DNA from: Pseudomonadota bacterium
GTDB lineage: Bacteria; Pseudomonadota; Alphaproteobacteria; Rhizobiales; Rhizobiaceae
Direction of reading: 5' to 3'
Length of the DNA: 19,989 nt
Assembly (NCBI GenBank): GCA_023444445.1
Contig: JAEXMK010000169.1
Location: 1-19,989 of the forward strand
Shown one piece after another: positions 6,326 through 13,536 of the stretch. Every line of letters starts with the position of its first letter. The stretch's first letter is position 1. The notes under the pieces are model-generated. The model was not told the DNA's origin. It ran no database searches and was given only the letters and a program-made list of their open reading frames with translations. The position numbers and the translations under genes were made by a program.

Positions 6326-7309
6326 TCAGAAAGCTGTGCCGTCACCCGAAGGGAACGTCAGGCGGTAAACGATCCGCTCGGGCGTTAGCTGGTATTCCGC
6401 ACTGCCGCCGAGAGCAGAAGGCACCACCTTTTCCAGCACCACGCTGCCGAAACTGCCGTGCCTGGCCGCCGCCGGCTCCTTCGATGGCATCATCGGCTCG
6501 TTCCACTCGACGATATAAAAATCACCGTCCTGACGACACTGGAGAGAGATCGGCGGGTGGTAGGCCAGATTCCCGCTGTGGCTGACCGTATTGACGACCA
6601 GCTCATGGAAGGCGAGCCCGATATAAAGCGCGCCATTCGGATTGAGCAGCAGGTTTTCGCCTTCCATATGGATGAGATTCGGATATTCCGGCACATAAAG
6701 ATCGAATTGCTGGCGCAGAAGCTCGAATATGCGCGCACCCCGCCAGTCGGAATCCGTAATGAGATCCTGGCTCTGGGCAAGGGCATGCAATCGGCCGCGG
6801 AACTTGCGCAGAAAATCATCCTTGGTGAGGCTAAAACGGGCCGTCTGGCCCGCAAGGCTCTGGATGATCGCCAAGAGGTTTTTGGAGCGGTGACTGACTT
6901 CGCGCAAAAGTGAGCGCAGAAGCTGCTCGCGTCGCCTTTCCGCCGTCACTTCGCGGATGGTGGTCTTCATCACCACCTGGTTCGACTGGTTGAAAGTGGA
7001 ATGGACCTGAAACTGGAAGACACGATCATTGCCGGCATTGACTTCCAGCATGCCACGGCTGCCCGCAGTGCTCATGTCCTTCTTCAGCTCGGCAAGTCGG
7101 GCAGAGAGCTCGACGCCGAAAAGACTTTCATCGGTTGGAAGGGAATCGGCCGGAAGTTTCCAGACATCCGGCAGATTGGCCACGAATATGTAGTCGCGGT
7201 TCCAGTCCTGCAGCATGACTGTCTCACCCGAATCGAGCAAGGCGAGAACGAGCGAATCGTGAAGTTCGCTTTCGTCCCTCTCCGCGTTATGCCATGCCAG
7301 CCGATGCAA
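6326..7309 (-). CDS. Cytosolic PAS-like HWE-family histidine kinase of the stress locus
   Basis: A 327-residue soluble kinase downstream of phyR on the same strand. An N-terminal PAS-like sensor (about 15-125, with VMLQDWNRDYIFVANLPDVW) precedes the kinase core: phospho-accepting His140 in EVSHRSKN, an N box with Asn in HELVVNTVSHSG, the W-x-E signature as VEWNEP, and a divergent G box near the end (HGSFGSVVLEK). It has no transmembrane helix. The frame is open upstream to 7375. I place the start at TTG 7309 because AAGGAG lies 6 nt before it (7316-7321) and because an EcfG promoter overlaps 7360-7384, which would put the upstream starts outside the transcript. It likely phosphorylates PhyR, as neighbouring HWE kinases do in other alphaproteobacteria. 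Confidence 0.85.
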   Translation of the reverse strand: MHRLAWHNAERDESELHDSLVLALLDSGETVMLQDWNRDYIFVANLPDVWKLPADSLPTDESLFGVELSARLAELKKDMSTAGSRGMLEVNAGNDRVFQFQVHSTFNQSNQVVMKTTIREVTAERRREQLLRSLLREVSHRSKNLLAIIQSLAGQTARFSLTKDDFLRKFRGRLHALAQSQDLITDSDWRGARIFELLRQQFDLYVPEYPNLIHMEGENLLLNPNGALYIGLAFHELVVNTVSHSGNLAYHPPISLQCRQDGDFYIVEWNEPMMPSKEPAAARHGSFGSVVLEKVVPSALGGSAEYQLTPERIVYRLTFPSGDGTAF

Positions 7310-7315
7310 ATTCGT

Positions 7316-7321
7316 CTCCTT
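7316..7321 (-). promoter_or_regulatory. Ribosome binding site deciding a TTG start
   Basis: AAGGAG on the minus strand, 6 nt before TTG at 7309. The upstream in-frame starts (TTG 7375, GTG 7372) have no comparable site. Confidence 0.7.
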
Positions 7322-7359
7322 GCAGAAAGCCGAAGGACAGTCCCACGACCGTAACCGCC

Positions 7360-7384
7360 AACGCCCGGGCACCAAACTGGTTCC
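7360..7384 (-). promoter_or_regulatory. EcfG-type promoter for the cytosolic HWE kinase
   Basis: On the minus strand GGAAC (7384-7380), a 16-nt spacer and CGTT (7363-7360) match the consensus exactly. It lies in the gap after the phyR stop, so the kinase can be expressed separately from phyR. The leader to TTG 7309 would be about 45 nt. Confidence 0.75.
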
Positions 7385-7410
7385 CGGTCAGTCCGCGGTG
7401 TCGGCAAAAT

Positions 7411-8205
7411 TCACGCGGCGACGCGTGAGCTTTCGTTGAAAAACAGCGCCTGGCTGATGAGCGCTTTCACCATGTCCGGGTTGAACGGCTTCGTCACAAG
7501 GAAGGTCGGCTCCGGCCGCTCGCCTGTCAAAAGACGTTCGGGGAAAGCCGTGATGAAGATCACCGGGAGGGTGGTCATCTGCAGAATGTCCCTCATCGCA
7601 TCGAGACCGGAACTGCCGTCGGCGAGCTGGATATCGGCAAGGATCATCTTGGGCTGGGTGCGATGGAAGAGATCGAGCGCTTCCGTATGGGTGCGGGCGA
7701 TGCCTGTGACGCGGTGGCCGAGATCGGTGACCATCTGCTCGATATCCATGGCAATCAGAGGTTCGTCCTCGATGATCATGATATCGGTTGCCACCTGCCT
7801 TGCAATTTCAGAGGCGGCCTCATCGATCAGCTTGCCGACCTGGTCTTCGGACACCTTCAGAACCTCTGCGGTTTCCGATGGCGTGAACTCTTCGACAGTC
7901 GTCAAGAGGAAAGCCTGACGGGCAAGCGCCGGCACGGCGGAGAGGTTCGCGGAGGCGCGTTTTTCCCATCCCGACAGGTTTTCGTCGGTCTTAATATTGA
8001 TCGTCACGGAACTAAAGATCGATACGAACAATTGATAGAGCGAAACACGATCGTTGCTAGTCTGCGGAAAAATGCTGATATCCGCGATCAGAGCTTCGAG
8101 TGTGGCGGCAACATAGGCATCGCCAGTCGATTGTGAGCCGCAAACAGCACGCGCGAACCTGCGTAGATATGGCAGGTGCGGTGCGATGCGTGTAGAAACT
8201 GACAT
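7411..8205 (-). CDS. phyR: PhyR, anti-anti-sigma response regulator of the general stress response
   Basis: A 264-residue protein in which residues 1-135 are a sigma-factor-like domain (sigma2/sigma4 mimic) and residues 140-255 a receiver domain. Receiver residues seen are the acidic pair in IIEDEP, phospho-acceptor Asp191 in MILADIQLADG, and Lys239 in TKPFNP. When phosphorylated, PhyR exposes the sigma-like domain and captures NepR, freeing EcfG (established for the family). The start at 8205 is chosen for AAGGGGAG upstream; an upstream ATG in the frame at 8262 lies before the -10 box and would be untranscribed. It is divergent from nepR-ecfG and preceded by a perfect EcfG promoter, so it is under positive feedback. 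Confidence 0.97.
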   Translation of the reverse strand: MSVSTRIAPHLPYLRRFARAVCGSQSTGDAYVAATLEALIADISIFPQTSNDRVSLYQLFVSIFSSVTINIKTDENLSGWEKRASANLSAVPALARQAFLLTTVEEFTPSETAEVLKVSEDQVGKLIDEAASEIARQVATDIMIIEDEPLIAMDIEQMVTDLGHRVTGIARTHTEALDLFHRTQPKMILADIQLADGSSGLDAMRDILQMTTLPVIFITAFPERLLTGERPEPTFLVTKPFNPDMVKALISQALFFNESSRVAA

Positions 8206-8251
8206 GGAATTCTCCCCTTTCATGCGGTCTGCAACGCAAACCCACGATATC

Positions 8252-8277
8252 AACGCGCGCATCGCAAAAAAAGTTCC
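8252..8277 (-). promoter_or_regulatory. EcfG-type promoter for phyR
   Basis: On the minus strand GGAAC (8277-8273), a 17-nt spacer and CGTT (8255-8252) match the consensus exactly. Its -35 forms a perfect 6-bp inverted repeat (8273-8278 with 8285-8290) with the -35 of the divergent nepR promoter. Confidence 0.85.
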
Positions 8278-8285
8278 GAACTGCC

Positions 8286-8310
8286 GGAACTATTTTTTTT
8301 ACCGCGCATT
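8286..8310 (+). promoter_or_regulatory. EcfG-type promoter for nepR-ecfG (near consensus)
   Basis: GGAAC (8286-8290), a 16-nt spacer rich in T, then CATT (8307-8310) instead of CGTT. Only 8 bp separate the two divergent -35 boxes. Autoregulation of nepR-ecfG by EcfG is usual in this group. Confidence 0.65.
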
Positions 8311-8343
8311 CTTTGCCTCGACACAAAAGGAATACCGGACGTT

Positions 8344-8550
8344 ATGAGCATGTTTCAGTCGGACCAAGATCAGCCGGATAATTCGGCGCCGCCCCAGGTT
8401 CCACAATCCGGGCGGGCCGTGATTTCCCGTAAGCTCCGAGAGCTTTATGATGCCGTTCAGGATGAAGGCATCCCTGACAAATTCCTCGACCTTCTCGAAA
8501 AACTCGATGAAGCCGAAAGCAAAGCCAAATTGAAGGCTTCGGGGGAATGA
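8344..8550 (+). CDS. nepR: NepR anti-sigma factor
   Basis: A 68-residue protein. A disordered polar N-terminus (1-25) is followed by the conserved NepR core: helix 1 ISRKLRELYDAVQDEGIPD, then helix 2 FLDLLEKLDEAE. NepR binds EcfG and holds it inactive until phosphorylated PhyR takes NepR away (known for the family). The length and position match NepR in other alphaproteobacteria. Its stop TGA overlaps the ecfG start (ATGA), which indicates translational coupling and fixed stoichiometry of sigma and anti-sigma. The ribosome site is AAGGAA about 12 nt upstream, rather distant. Confidence 0.95.
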   Translation: MSMFQSDQDQPDNSAPPQVPQSGRAVISRKLRELYDAVQDEGIPDKFLDLLEKLDEAESKAKLKASGE

Positions 8551-9116
8551 TGGCGAAAGAGCCTGAGCAGACGGATTACAATTTCAAACGGGAAATGCTG
8601 GCGGCACTGCCGAACCTGCGCGCCTTCGCGATTTCGCTCATCCGTTCGAGGGATCGTGCAGACGACCTCGTGCAGGACACAATCATGAAGGCCTGGGCCA
8701 AACAGGACAGCTTTCAACCCGGAACCAACATGCGCGCTTGGCTGGTGACGATCCTGCGCAACGAATTCTACAGCCAGATCCGTAAGTCGGGCCGTGAAGT
8801 GCAGGATTCCGAAGGGGTTTACACCTCGCGCCTTTCCGTTCCGCCGGAACAGCATGGTTCGGTGGACCTTCAGGATTTTCGCTCGGCATTGGCTAAACTG
8901 CCTGACGACCAGCGTGAAGCCATCCTCCTGATCGGCGCCTCGGGTTTTGCTTATGAGGAAGCCGCCGAAATCTGCGGCTGCCCGGTCGGCACCATCAAGA
9001 GCCGCGTCAGCCGCGCAAGACTGCGCCTGCAGGAATTGCTTGGCATCGAAAACGAAAACGAGTTTGGACCGGATGCGCAGATGAGCGCCGTCACGGCCGC
9101 TGCAACGGTGCGCTGA
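8547..9116 (+). CDS. ecfG: EcfG general stress response sigma factor
   Basis: A 189-residue ECF sigma factor of the EcfG group. The sigma2 region holds DDLVQDTIMKAW and NMRAWLVTILRNEFY (about 37-80), for core binding and -10 recognition. The sigma4 region holds LAKLPDDQREAILLI and the helix-turn-helix EEAAEICGCPVGTIKSRVSR (about 115-160), for the GGAAC -35. Two ATGs adjoin (8547 and 8550). The first overlaps the nepR stop; the second has better spacing from GGGGG (8541-8545), so the true start may be one codon later. The translation start region is perfectly complementary to a loop of the candidate small RNA at 6171-6179. A terminator follows at 9137. Confidence 0.96.
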   Translation: MMAKEPEQTDYNFKREMLAALPNLRAFAISLIRSRDRADDLVQDTIMKAWAKQDSFQPGTNMRAWLVTILRNEFYSQIRKSGREVQDSEGVYTSRLSVPPEQHGSVDLQDFRSALAKLPDDQREAILLIGASGFAYEEAAEICGCPVGTIKSRVSRARLRLQELLGIENENEFGPDAQMSAVTAAATVR

Positions 9117-9136
9117 GGAAATTGAACGTCGGAAAC

Positions 9137-9163
9137 GGGCAGGCACGCGCCTGCCCTTTTTTT
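9137..9163 (+). terminator. Rho-independent terminator after ecfG
   Basis: GGGCAGGC (9137-9144) pairs with GCCTGCCC (9149-9156) over a 4-nt loop, followed by seven T. It separates ecfG from the convergent putR. Confidence 0.9.
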
Positions 9164-9174
9164 GTGCCCGCTTT

Positions 9175-9645
9175 TCAAATACCCGTTTCCTTGACCGACT
9201 GCATGACCACAAAGGTGGAAGTGTTGGCGACGGAGGGCAGGCTCGAGATTTTTTCGCCGAGCACCCTGCGGTATTTGCGAATATCGCTGGTGCGCACCTT
9301 CAGAAGATAATCAAAAGCGCCGGCAATCATGTGGCACTCTTCCACTTCCTTGATTTTGCGCACCGCCGTGTTGAACTCCTCCAGCGCCTTTTCCCGCGTG
9401 TCTGACAGCTTGACCTCGGCGAAGGCAATGTGATCGACGCCGAGCTTTTGCGGATTGAGCATGGCCCGGAAGCCGAGAATATAGCCCTCATCCACCAGCC
9501 GCTTCAGTCGCGTCTGGCAGGGCGTCTTGGAAAGGCCGACCCGTTTTGAAAGTTGCAGCACGGACATACGCCCGTCCTCGCTGAGCGCCCCGAGAATCTT
9601 GAGATCGAGGTGATCCAGATCGTCTGTTTTCTGACTATTTGCCAT
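9175..9645 (-). CDS. putR: Lrp/AsnC-family regulator PutR, divergent from putA
   Basis: A 156-residue Lrp-type protein. An N-terminal helix-turn-helix (about 10-60, DLKILGALSEDGRMSVLQLS then GLSKTPCQTRLKRL) is followed by a RAM ligand-sensing domain (about 70-150, with GAFDYLLKVRTSD). In Agrobacterium an Lrp-like PutR activates putA in response to proline (published for this genus); the divergent position here fits that exactly. It probably binds in the 175-bp gap, which is AT-rich around 9668-9720. It starts at ATG 9645, with only a weak AAAAAG upstream. It is convergent with ecfG across a short gap. Confidence 0.92.
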   Translation of the reverse strand: MANSQKTDDLDHLDLKILGALSEDGRMSVLQLSKRVGLSKTPCQTRLKRLVDEGYILGFRAMLNPQKLGVDHIAFAEVKLSDTREKALEEFNTAVRKIKEVEECHMIAGAFDYLLKVRTSDIRKYRRVLGEKISSLPSVANTSTFVVMQSVKETGI

Positions 9646-9820
9646 GCTTTTTTACGCCATTCTCGATTTATAAAAGTTCATATTACCTATTTTATCCTGA
9701 AAATAAGGCCATAGCAATTTCTGCGGCGATGATATTCTAAGCGCCAGGATGACAAGCGGCGGGCGCAGGACGCGCTGCCGCCGACGATCTGCCTTCAACA
9801 GCGTTTTCAGGATTTTCAGA
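9646..9820. promoter_or_regulatory. putR-putA divergent control region
   Basis: A 175-bp gap. The part at about 9668-9720 is markedly AT-rich compared with its surroundings, as expected for Lrp-type operator and promoter DNA. I cannot assign exact PutR sites or -10/-35 boxes. An in-frame ATG at 9749 lies within it but lacks a ribosome site. Confidence 0.45.
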
Positions 9821-12800
9821 ATGGCCGATGGTGCAAGCAACGCCGGTGTAGTAGCGAACGGAATCTTCCAGAACTTTGCGCCGCCGGTGCGCGAACAGAG
9901 CCTGCTGCGCAAGGCGATCACTGCCGCCTATCGCCGCCCCGAGGAGGAGTGCCTGGCGCCGCTCCTTACGGCGGCAACCGTGACATCCGAACAGGCGAGC
10001 GCCATCCGCGCCACCGCCCGCAAGCTGATCGAAGCATTGCGTGCCAAAACCAAGGGCACGGGCGTCGAGGGGCTTGTGCAGGAATATTCACTTTCCAGCC
10101 ATGAGGGCGTGGCGCTGATGTGCCTTGCCGAGGCATTGCTGCGCATTCCCGACACCGCTACCCGTGATGCTTTGATCCGTGACAAGATCGCACGCGGCGA
10201 CTGGAAATCTCATATCGGCGGCGGTCGCTCGCTTTTCGTCAATGCCGCGACCTGGGGTCTCGTCATCACCGGCAAGCTGACCTCGACGGTCAACGACAGC
10301 GGACTTTCGGCGGCGCTGACCAAGCTGATCGCCCGGGCGGGTGAACCCGTCATCCGTCGTGGCGTCGACATGGCCATGCGCATGATGGGCGAGCAGTTCG
10401 TGACCGGCGAAACGATCGGGGAAGCCATCAAGCGCTCGAAGCCACTGGAAGAACAGGGCTTCCAATATTCCTACGACATGCTGGGCGAAGCCGCGACCAC
10501 CGCAAAGGACGCCGAGCGTTATTACAAGGATTATGAAAACGCCATCCACGCCATCGGCAAGGCTTCCGCCGGCCGCGGCATCTATGGCGGGCCAGGCATT
10601 TCCATCAAGCTTTCCGCACTGCATCCGCGTTACGCCCGCGCGCAGGCCGAGCGGGTGATGGCCGAGCTTCTGCCACGCGTAAAGTCGCTGATGCTGCTCA
10701 GCAAGAAATACGATATCGGCCTCAATATCGATGCTGAAGAAGCCGACCGGCTGGAACTGTCGCTCGACCTTTTGGAAGAACTGGCGCTCGACAAGGACCT
10801 TGCCGGCTGGAACGGCCTCGGCTTCGTGGTACAGGCCTATGGCCGCCGCTGCCCCTTCGTTCTGGACTACATCATCGATCTCGCCCGCCGTTCCGGCCGC
10901 CGCATCATGGTGCGTCTCGTCAAGGGCGCCTATTGGGATGCAGAAATCAAGCGCGCGCAGGTGGAGGGGCTGGAAGACTTTCCGGTCTTCACCCGAAAGG
11001 TGCATACCGATGTTTCCTACATCGCCTGCGCCCGCAAGCTGCTCGACGCACGCGATCTGGTGTTCCCGCAATTTGCGACGCACAACGCGCAGTCCATGGC
11101 GACGATCTACCATCTTGCCGGTCCTGACTTCAAACTAGGCGACTATGAGTTCCAGTGCCTGCACGGCATGGGCGAGCCGCTTTACAGCGAAGTCGTCGGT
11201 AAAAAGAAGCTCGACCGGCCCTGCCGTTTCTACGCGCCGGTCGGCACCCACGAGACCCTGCTGGCCTACCTCGTCCGCCGCCTCCTGGAAAACGGTGCCA
11301 ACTCCTCTTTCGTCAACCGTATTGCCGATCCCGCAGTGCCGGTAGATTCCCTCCTGGAAGACCCGGTCGCGGTGGTGAAGGCCTATGCCGTTCCCGGCGC
11401 GCGTCACGATCGCATCGCTGCCCCTGAAGGCCTGTTCGGCCCGGAACGCAAAAATTCCGCCGGCCTTGATCTCTCCAGTGAAACAACGCTCTCCGCTCTC
11501 GACAAAACCTTGAAGGCGGGTGCAACAACGGCATGGAAAGCAGCCGCACCACAGGCGGGCGGCCAGACGCGCCCGGTTCTCAACCCCGGCGATCACACCG
11601 ATATCGTCGGTCATGTTACCGAGCCGACTGAGGACGATGTGAACGCCGCTATGCAACGGGCGGCGGCCTCGAACTGGCCCTCCACCCCGGTGGAAGAACG
11701 CGCCGCCTGCCTGGAACGCGCCGCTGACGCCATGCAGGCCGAAATGCCTGCGCTGCTGGGCCTCATCATGCGCGAGGCGGGAAAATCCATGCCGAACGCC
11801 ATTGCCGAAGTGCGCGAGGCCATTGACTTCCTGCGTTATTATGCAGCGGAAGCCCGCAGGAATTTCACGGCGGGCGAAACGCCGCTTGGCCCGGTCGTCT
11901 GCATCAGCCCGTGGAATTTCCCGCTCGCCATCTTCATCGGTCAGGTGACGGCAGCGCTGGTCGCGGGCAATCCGGTTCTGGCAAAGCCTGCCGAAGAAAC
12001 GCCGTTGATTGCTGCGCAGGGCGTACGCCTGTTGCATGAAGCAGGCGTTCCCGAAGACGCCGTGCAGCTTCTGCCGGGCGACGGCAAGACGGGCGCAGCG
12101 CTCGTCGGTTCGCCATTGACGGCTGGCGTCATGTTCACCGGCTCCACGGAGGTGGCGCGGCTCATTCAAGGCCAGCTTGCCGGACGGGTTCTGGCCAACG
12201 GCCAACCGGTGCCGCTTATTGCCGAAACCGGTGGCCAGAACGCCATGATCGTCGATTCCTCGGCTCTTGCCGAACAGGTCGTCGCCGATGTCATCGCGTC
12301 TGCCTTCGACAGCGCCGGTCAGCGCTGCTCGGCATTGCGCATTCTCTGCCTGCAGGAAGACGTGGCAGATCGCACACTGACCATGCTCAAAGGCGCGCTG
12401 CATGAACTGCGTATTGGCCGTACCGATCGACTTTCCGTTGATGTCGGCCCCGTTATCACCGCTGAGGCCAAGGGAATCATCGAAAAGCATATCGAAGGCA
12501 TGCGTTCGCTCGGCCACCGCATCGAGCAGATCACGCTTGCGGGTGAGACCGGCAAGGGCACCTTCGTGCCGCCGACCATCATCGAGATGAAGTCGCTTGC
12601 CGATCTGAAGCGCGAGGTCTTCGGGCCTGTGCTGCACGTCATTCGCTTCAAGCGCGACAATCTCGACCGGCTGATCGACGAGATCAACGCGACCGGTTAC
12701 GGCCTGACTTTCGGCCTGCATACGCGTCTCGATGACACGATCGCGCATGTGCTCTCTCGCGTGGCGGCCGGCAATCTCTATGTTAACCGCAACATCATCG

Positions 12801-13495
12801 GCGCGGTGGTCGGCGTGCAGCCCTTTGGCGGCCGCGGCCTTTCCGGCACCGGCCCAAAGGCCGGCGGCCCGCTCTATCTCGGCCGTATGACGGAGAAAGC
12901 GCCGAAGATCGACCGCATTGCCAGCCAACAGGATCAGGCGGCGGTCGAACTCGCCCGCTGGCTGGATGAAAACGGTGAGACCGTCGCGGCGGAAGCCGCG
13001 CGGCAGGCGGCAGCTCTTTCCGGCCTGGGCTTCGAGACGGAGCTTGCCGGGCCGGTCGGCGAGCGCAATGTCTACGCCCTTCATCCGCGTGGCAAAATCC
13101 TGCTGGTGCCGGCAACCGAACAGGGGCTTTACCGCCAGCTTGCGGCAGCGCTTTCCACCGGAAACTCGGTTGTCGTCGACAATGCTTCGGGACTGGAAAA
13201 GGCGATCTACGGCCTTCCGGCGACCGTCACGTCACGCATCGTGTGGGCCGATGACTGGGAAAAATCAGCACCCTTCGCCGGTGCGCTGGTCGAAGGTGAT
13301 GCCGATCGCGTGATCGCGATCAACAGGAAGATCGCTGCGCTGCCGGGCCCGCTGGTTCTCGTTCAGGCCGCGACGACGGAAGCACTTTCCGGCGAAAGCC
13401 AGCCCTATACTCTCGACTGGCTGGTGGAAGAGGTGTCCGTCAGTGTCAACACCACGGCTGCCGGCGGCAATGCCAGCCTGATGAGCATTGGCTAA
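9821..13495 (+). CDS. putA: Bifunctional proline dehydrogenase / delta-1-pyrroline-5-carboxylate dehydrogenase
   Basis: A 1224-residue enzyme that oxidises proline to glutamate by channelling between two active sites. The FAD-dependent proline dehydrogenase barrel (about 80-500) holds QAYGRRCPFVLDY (Gln338), KGAYWDAEIKRAQ (Lys368) and the FAD/substrate segment CLHGMGEPLYSEV. The aldehyde dehydrogenase part (about 560-1020) holds SPWNFP, Glu802 in AETGGQN and catalytic Cys836 in AGQRCSALR. A C-terminal domain of about 200 residues, of the inactive aldehyde-dehydrogenase-like type, follows. There is no N-terminal ribbon-helix-helix, so it is a type B PutA that does not repress itself; control is by PutR. 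Start 9821 is preferred (AGGA 8 nt upstream); ATG 9749 would add 24 arginine-rich residues without a ribosome site. Confidence 0.96.
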   Translation: MADGASNAGVVANGIFQNFAPPVREQSLLRKAITAAYRRPEEECLAPLLTAATVTSEQASAIRATARKLIEALRAKTKGTGVEGLVQEYSLSSHEGVALMCLAEALLRIPDTATRDALIRDKIARGDWKSHIGGGRSLFVNAATWGLVITGKLTSTVNDSGLSAALTKLIARAGEPVIRRGVDMAMRMMGEQFVTGETIGEAIKRSKPLEEQGFQYSYDMLGEAATTAKDAERYYKDYENAIHAIGKASAGRGIYGGPGISIKLSALHPRYARAQAERVMAELLPRVKSLMLLSKKYDIGLNIDAEEADRLELSLDLLEELALDKDLAGWNGLGFVVQAYGRRCPFVLDYIIDLARRSGRRIMVRLVKGAYWDAEIKRAQVEGLEDFPVFTRKVHTDVSYIACARKLLDARDLVFPQFATHNAQSMATIYHLAGPDFKLGDYEFQCLHGMGEPLYSEVVGKKKLDRPCRFYAPVGTHETLLAYLVRRLLENGANSSFVNRIADPAVPVDSLLEDPVAVVKAYAVPGARHDRIAAPEGLFGPERKNSAGLDLSSETTLSALDKTLKAGATTAWKAAAPQAGGQTRPVLNPGDHTDIVGHVTEPTEDDVNAAMQRAAASNWPSTPVEERAACLERAADAMQAEMPALLGLIMREAGKSMPNAIAEVREAIDFLRYYAAEARRNFTAGETPLGPVVCISPWNFPLAIFIGQVTAALVAGNPVLAKPAEETPLIAAQGVRLLHEAGVPEDAVQLLPGDGKTGAALVGSPLTAGVMFTGSTEVARLIQGQLAGRVLANGQPVPLIAETGGQNAMIVDSSALAEQVVADVIASAFDSAGQRCSALRILCLQEDVADRTLTMLKGALHELRIGRTDRLSVDVGPVITAEAKGIIEKHIEGMRSLGHRIEQITLAGETGKGTFVPPTIIEMKSLADLKREVFGPVLHVIRFKRDNLDRLIDEINATGYGLTFGLHTRLDDTIAHVLSRVAAGNLYVNRNIIGAVVGVQPFGGRGLSGTGPKAGGPLYLGRMTEKAPKIDRIASQQDQAAVELARWLDENGETVAAEAARQAAALSGLGFETELAGPVGERNVYALHPRGKILLVPATEQGLYRQLAAALSTGNSVVVDNASGLEKAIYGLPATVTSRIVWADDWEKSAPFAGALVEGDADRVIAINRKIAALPGPLVLVQAATTEALSGESQPYTLDWLVEEVSVSVNTTAAGGNASLMSIG

Positions 13496-13504
13496 AACAT
13501 GGAA

Positions 13505-13528
13505 GCGGCAGGGTTTCTTCCCTGCCGC
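13505..13528. other. Hairpin between convergent putA and ssuB
   Basis: A perfect 9-bp stem (13505-13513 with 13520-13528) with a 6-nt loop lies between the two convergent stop codons. Neither strand has a T run after it, so it is a 3'-end protecting or weak terminating structure rather than a classic terminator. Confidence 0.6.
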
Positions 13529-13536
13529 GCCACCTT

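Noticed and set aside
6120..6368. 82-codon plus-strand open frame over the small RNA candidate
   Set aside because: It has no ribosome site, runs through the terminator stem and T run, and its end is antisense to the kinase; composition does not look like a protein.
9749..9820. N-terminal extension of PutA as a DNA-binding domain
   Set aside because: The 24 extra residues are arginine-rich but too short for a ribbon-helix-helix and have no ribosome site; an upstream noncoding leader is more likely.
11135..13084. 649-codon minus-strand frame antisense to putA
   Set aside because: PutA motifs occupy the whole region on the plus strand; the antisense frame shows no recognisable domain or ribosome site.
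13505..13528. Classic Rho-independent terminator between putA and ssuB
   Set aside because: The stem is perfect but neither strand has a following T run; recorded only as a hairpin.
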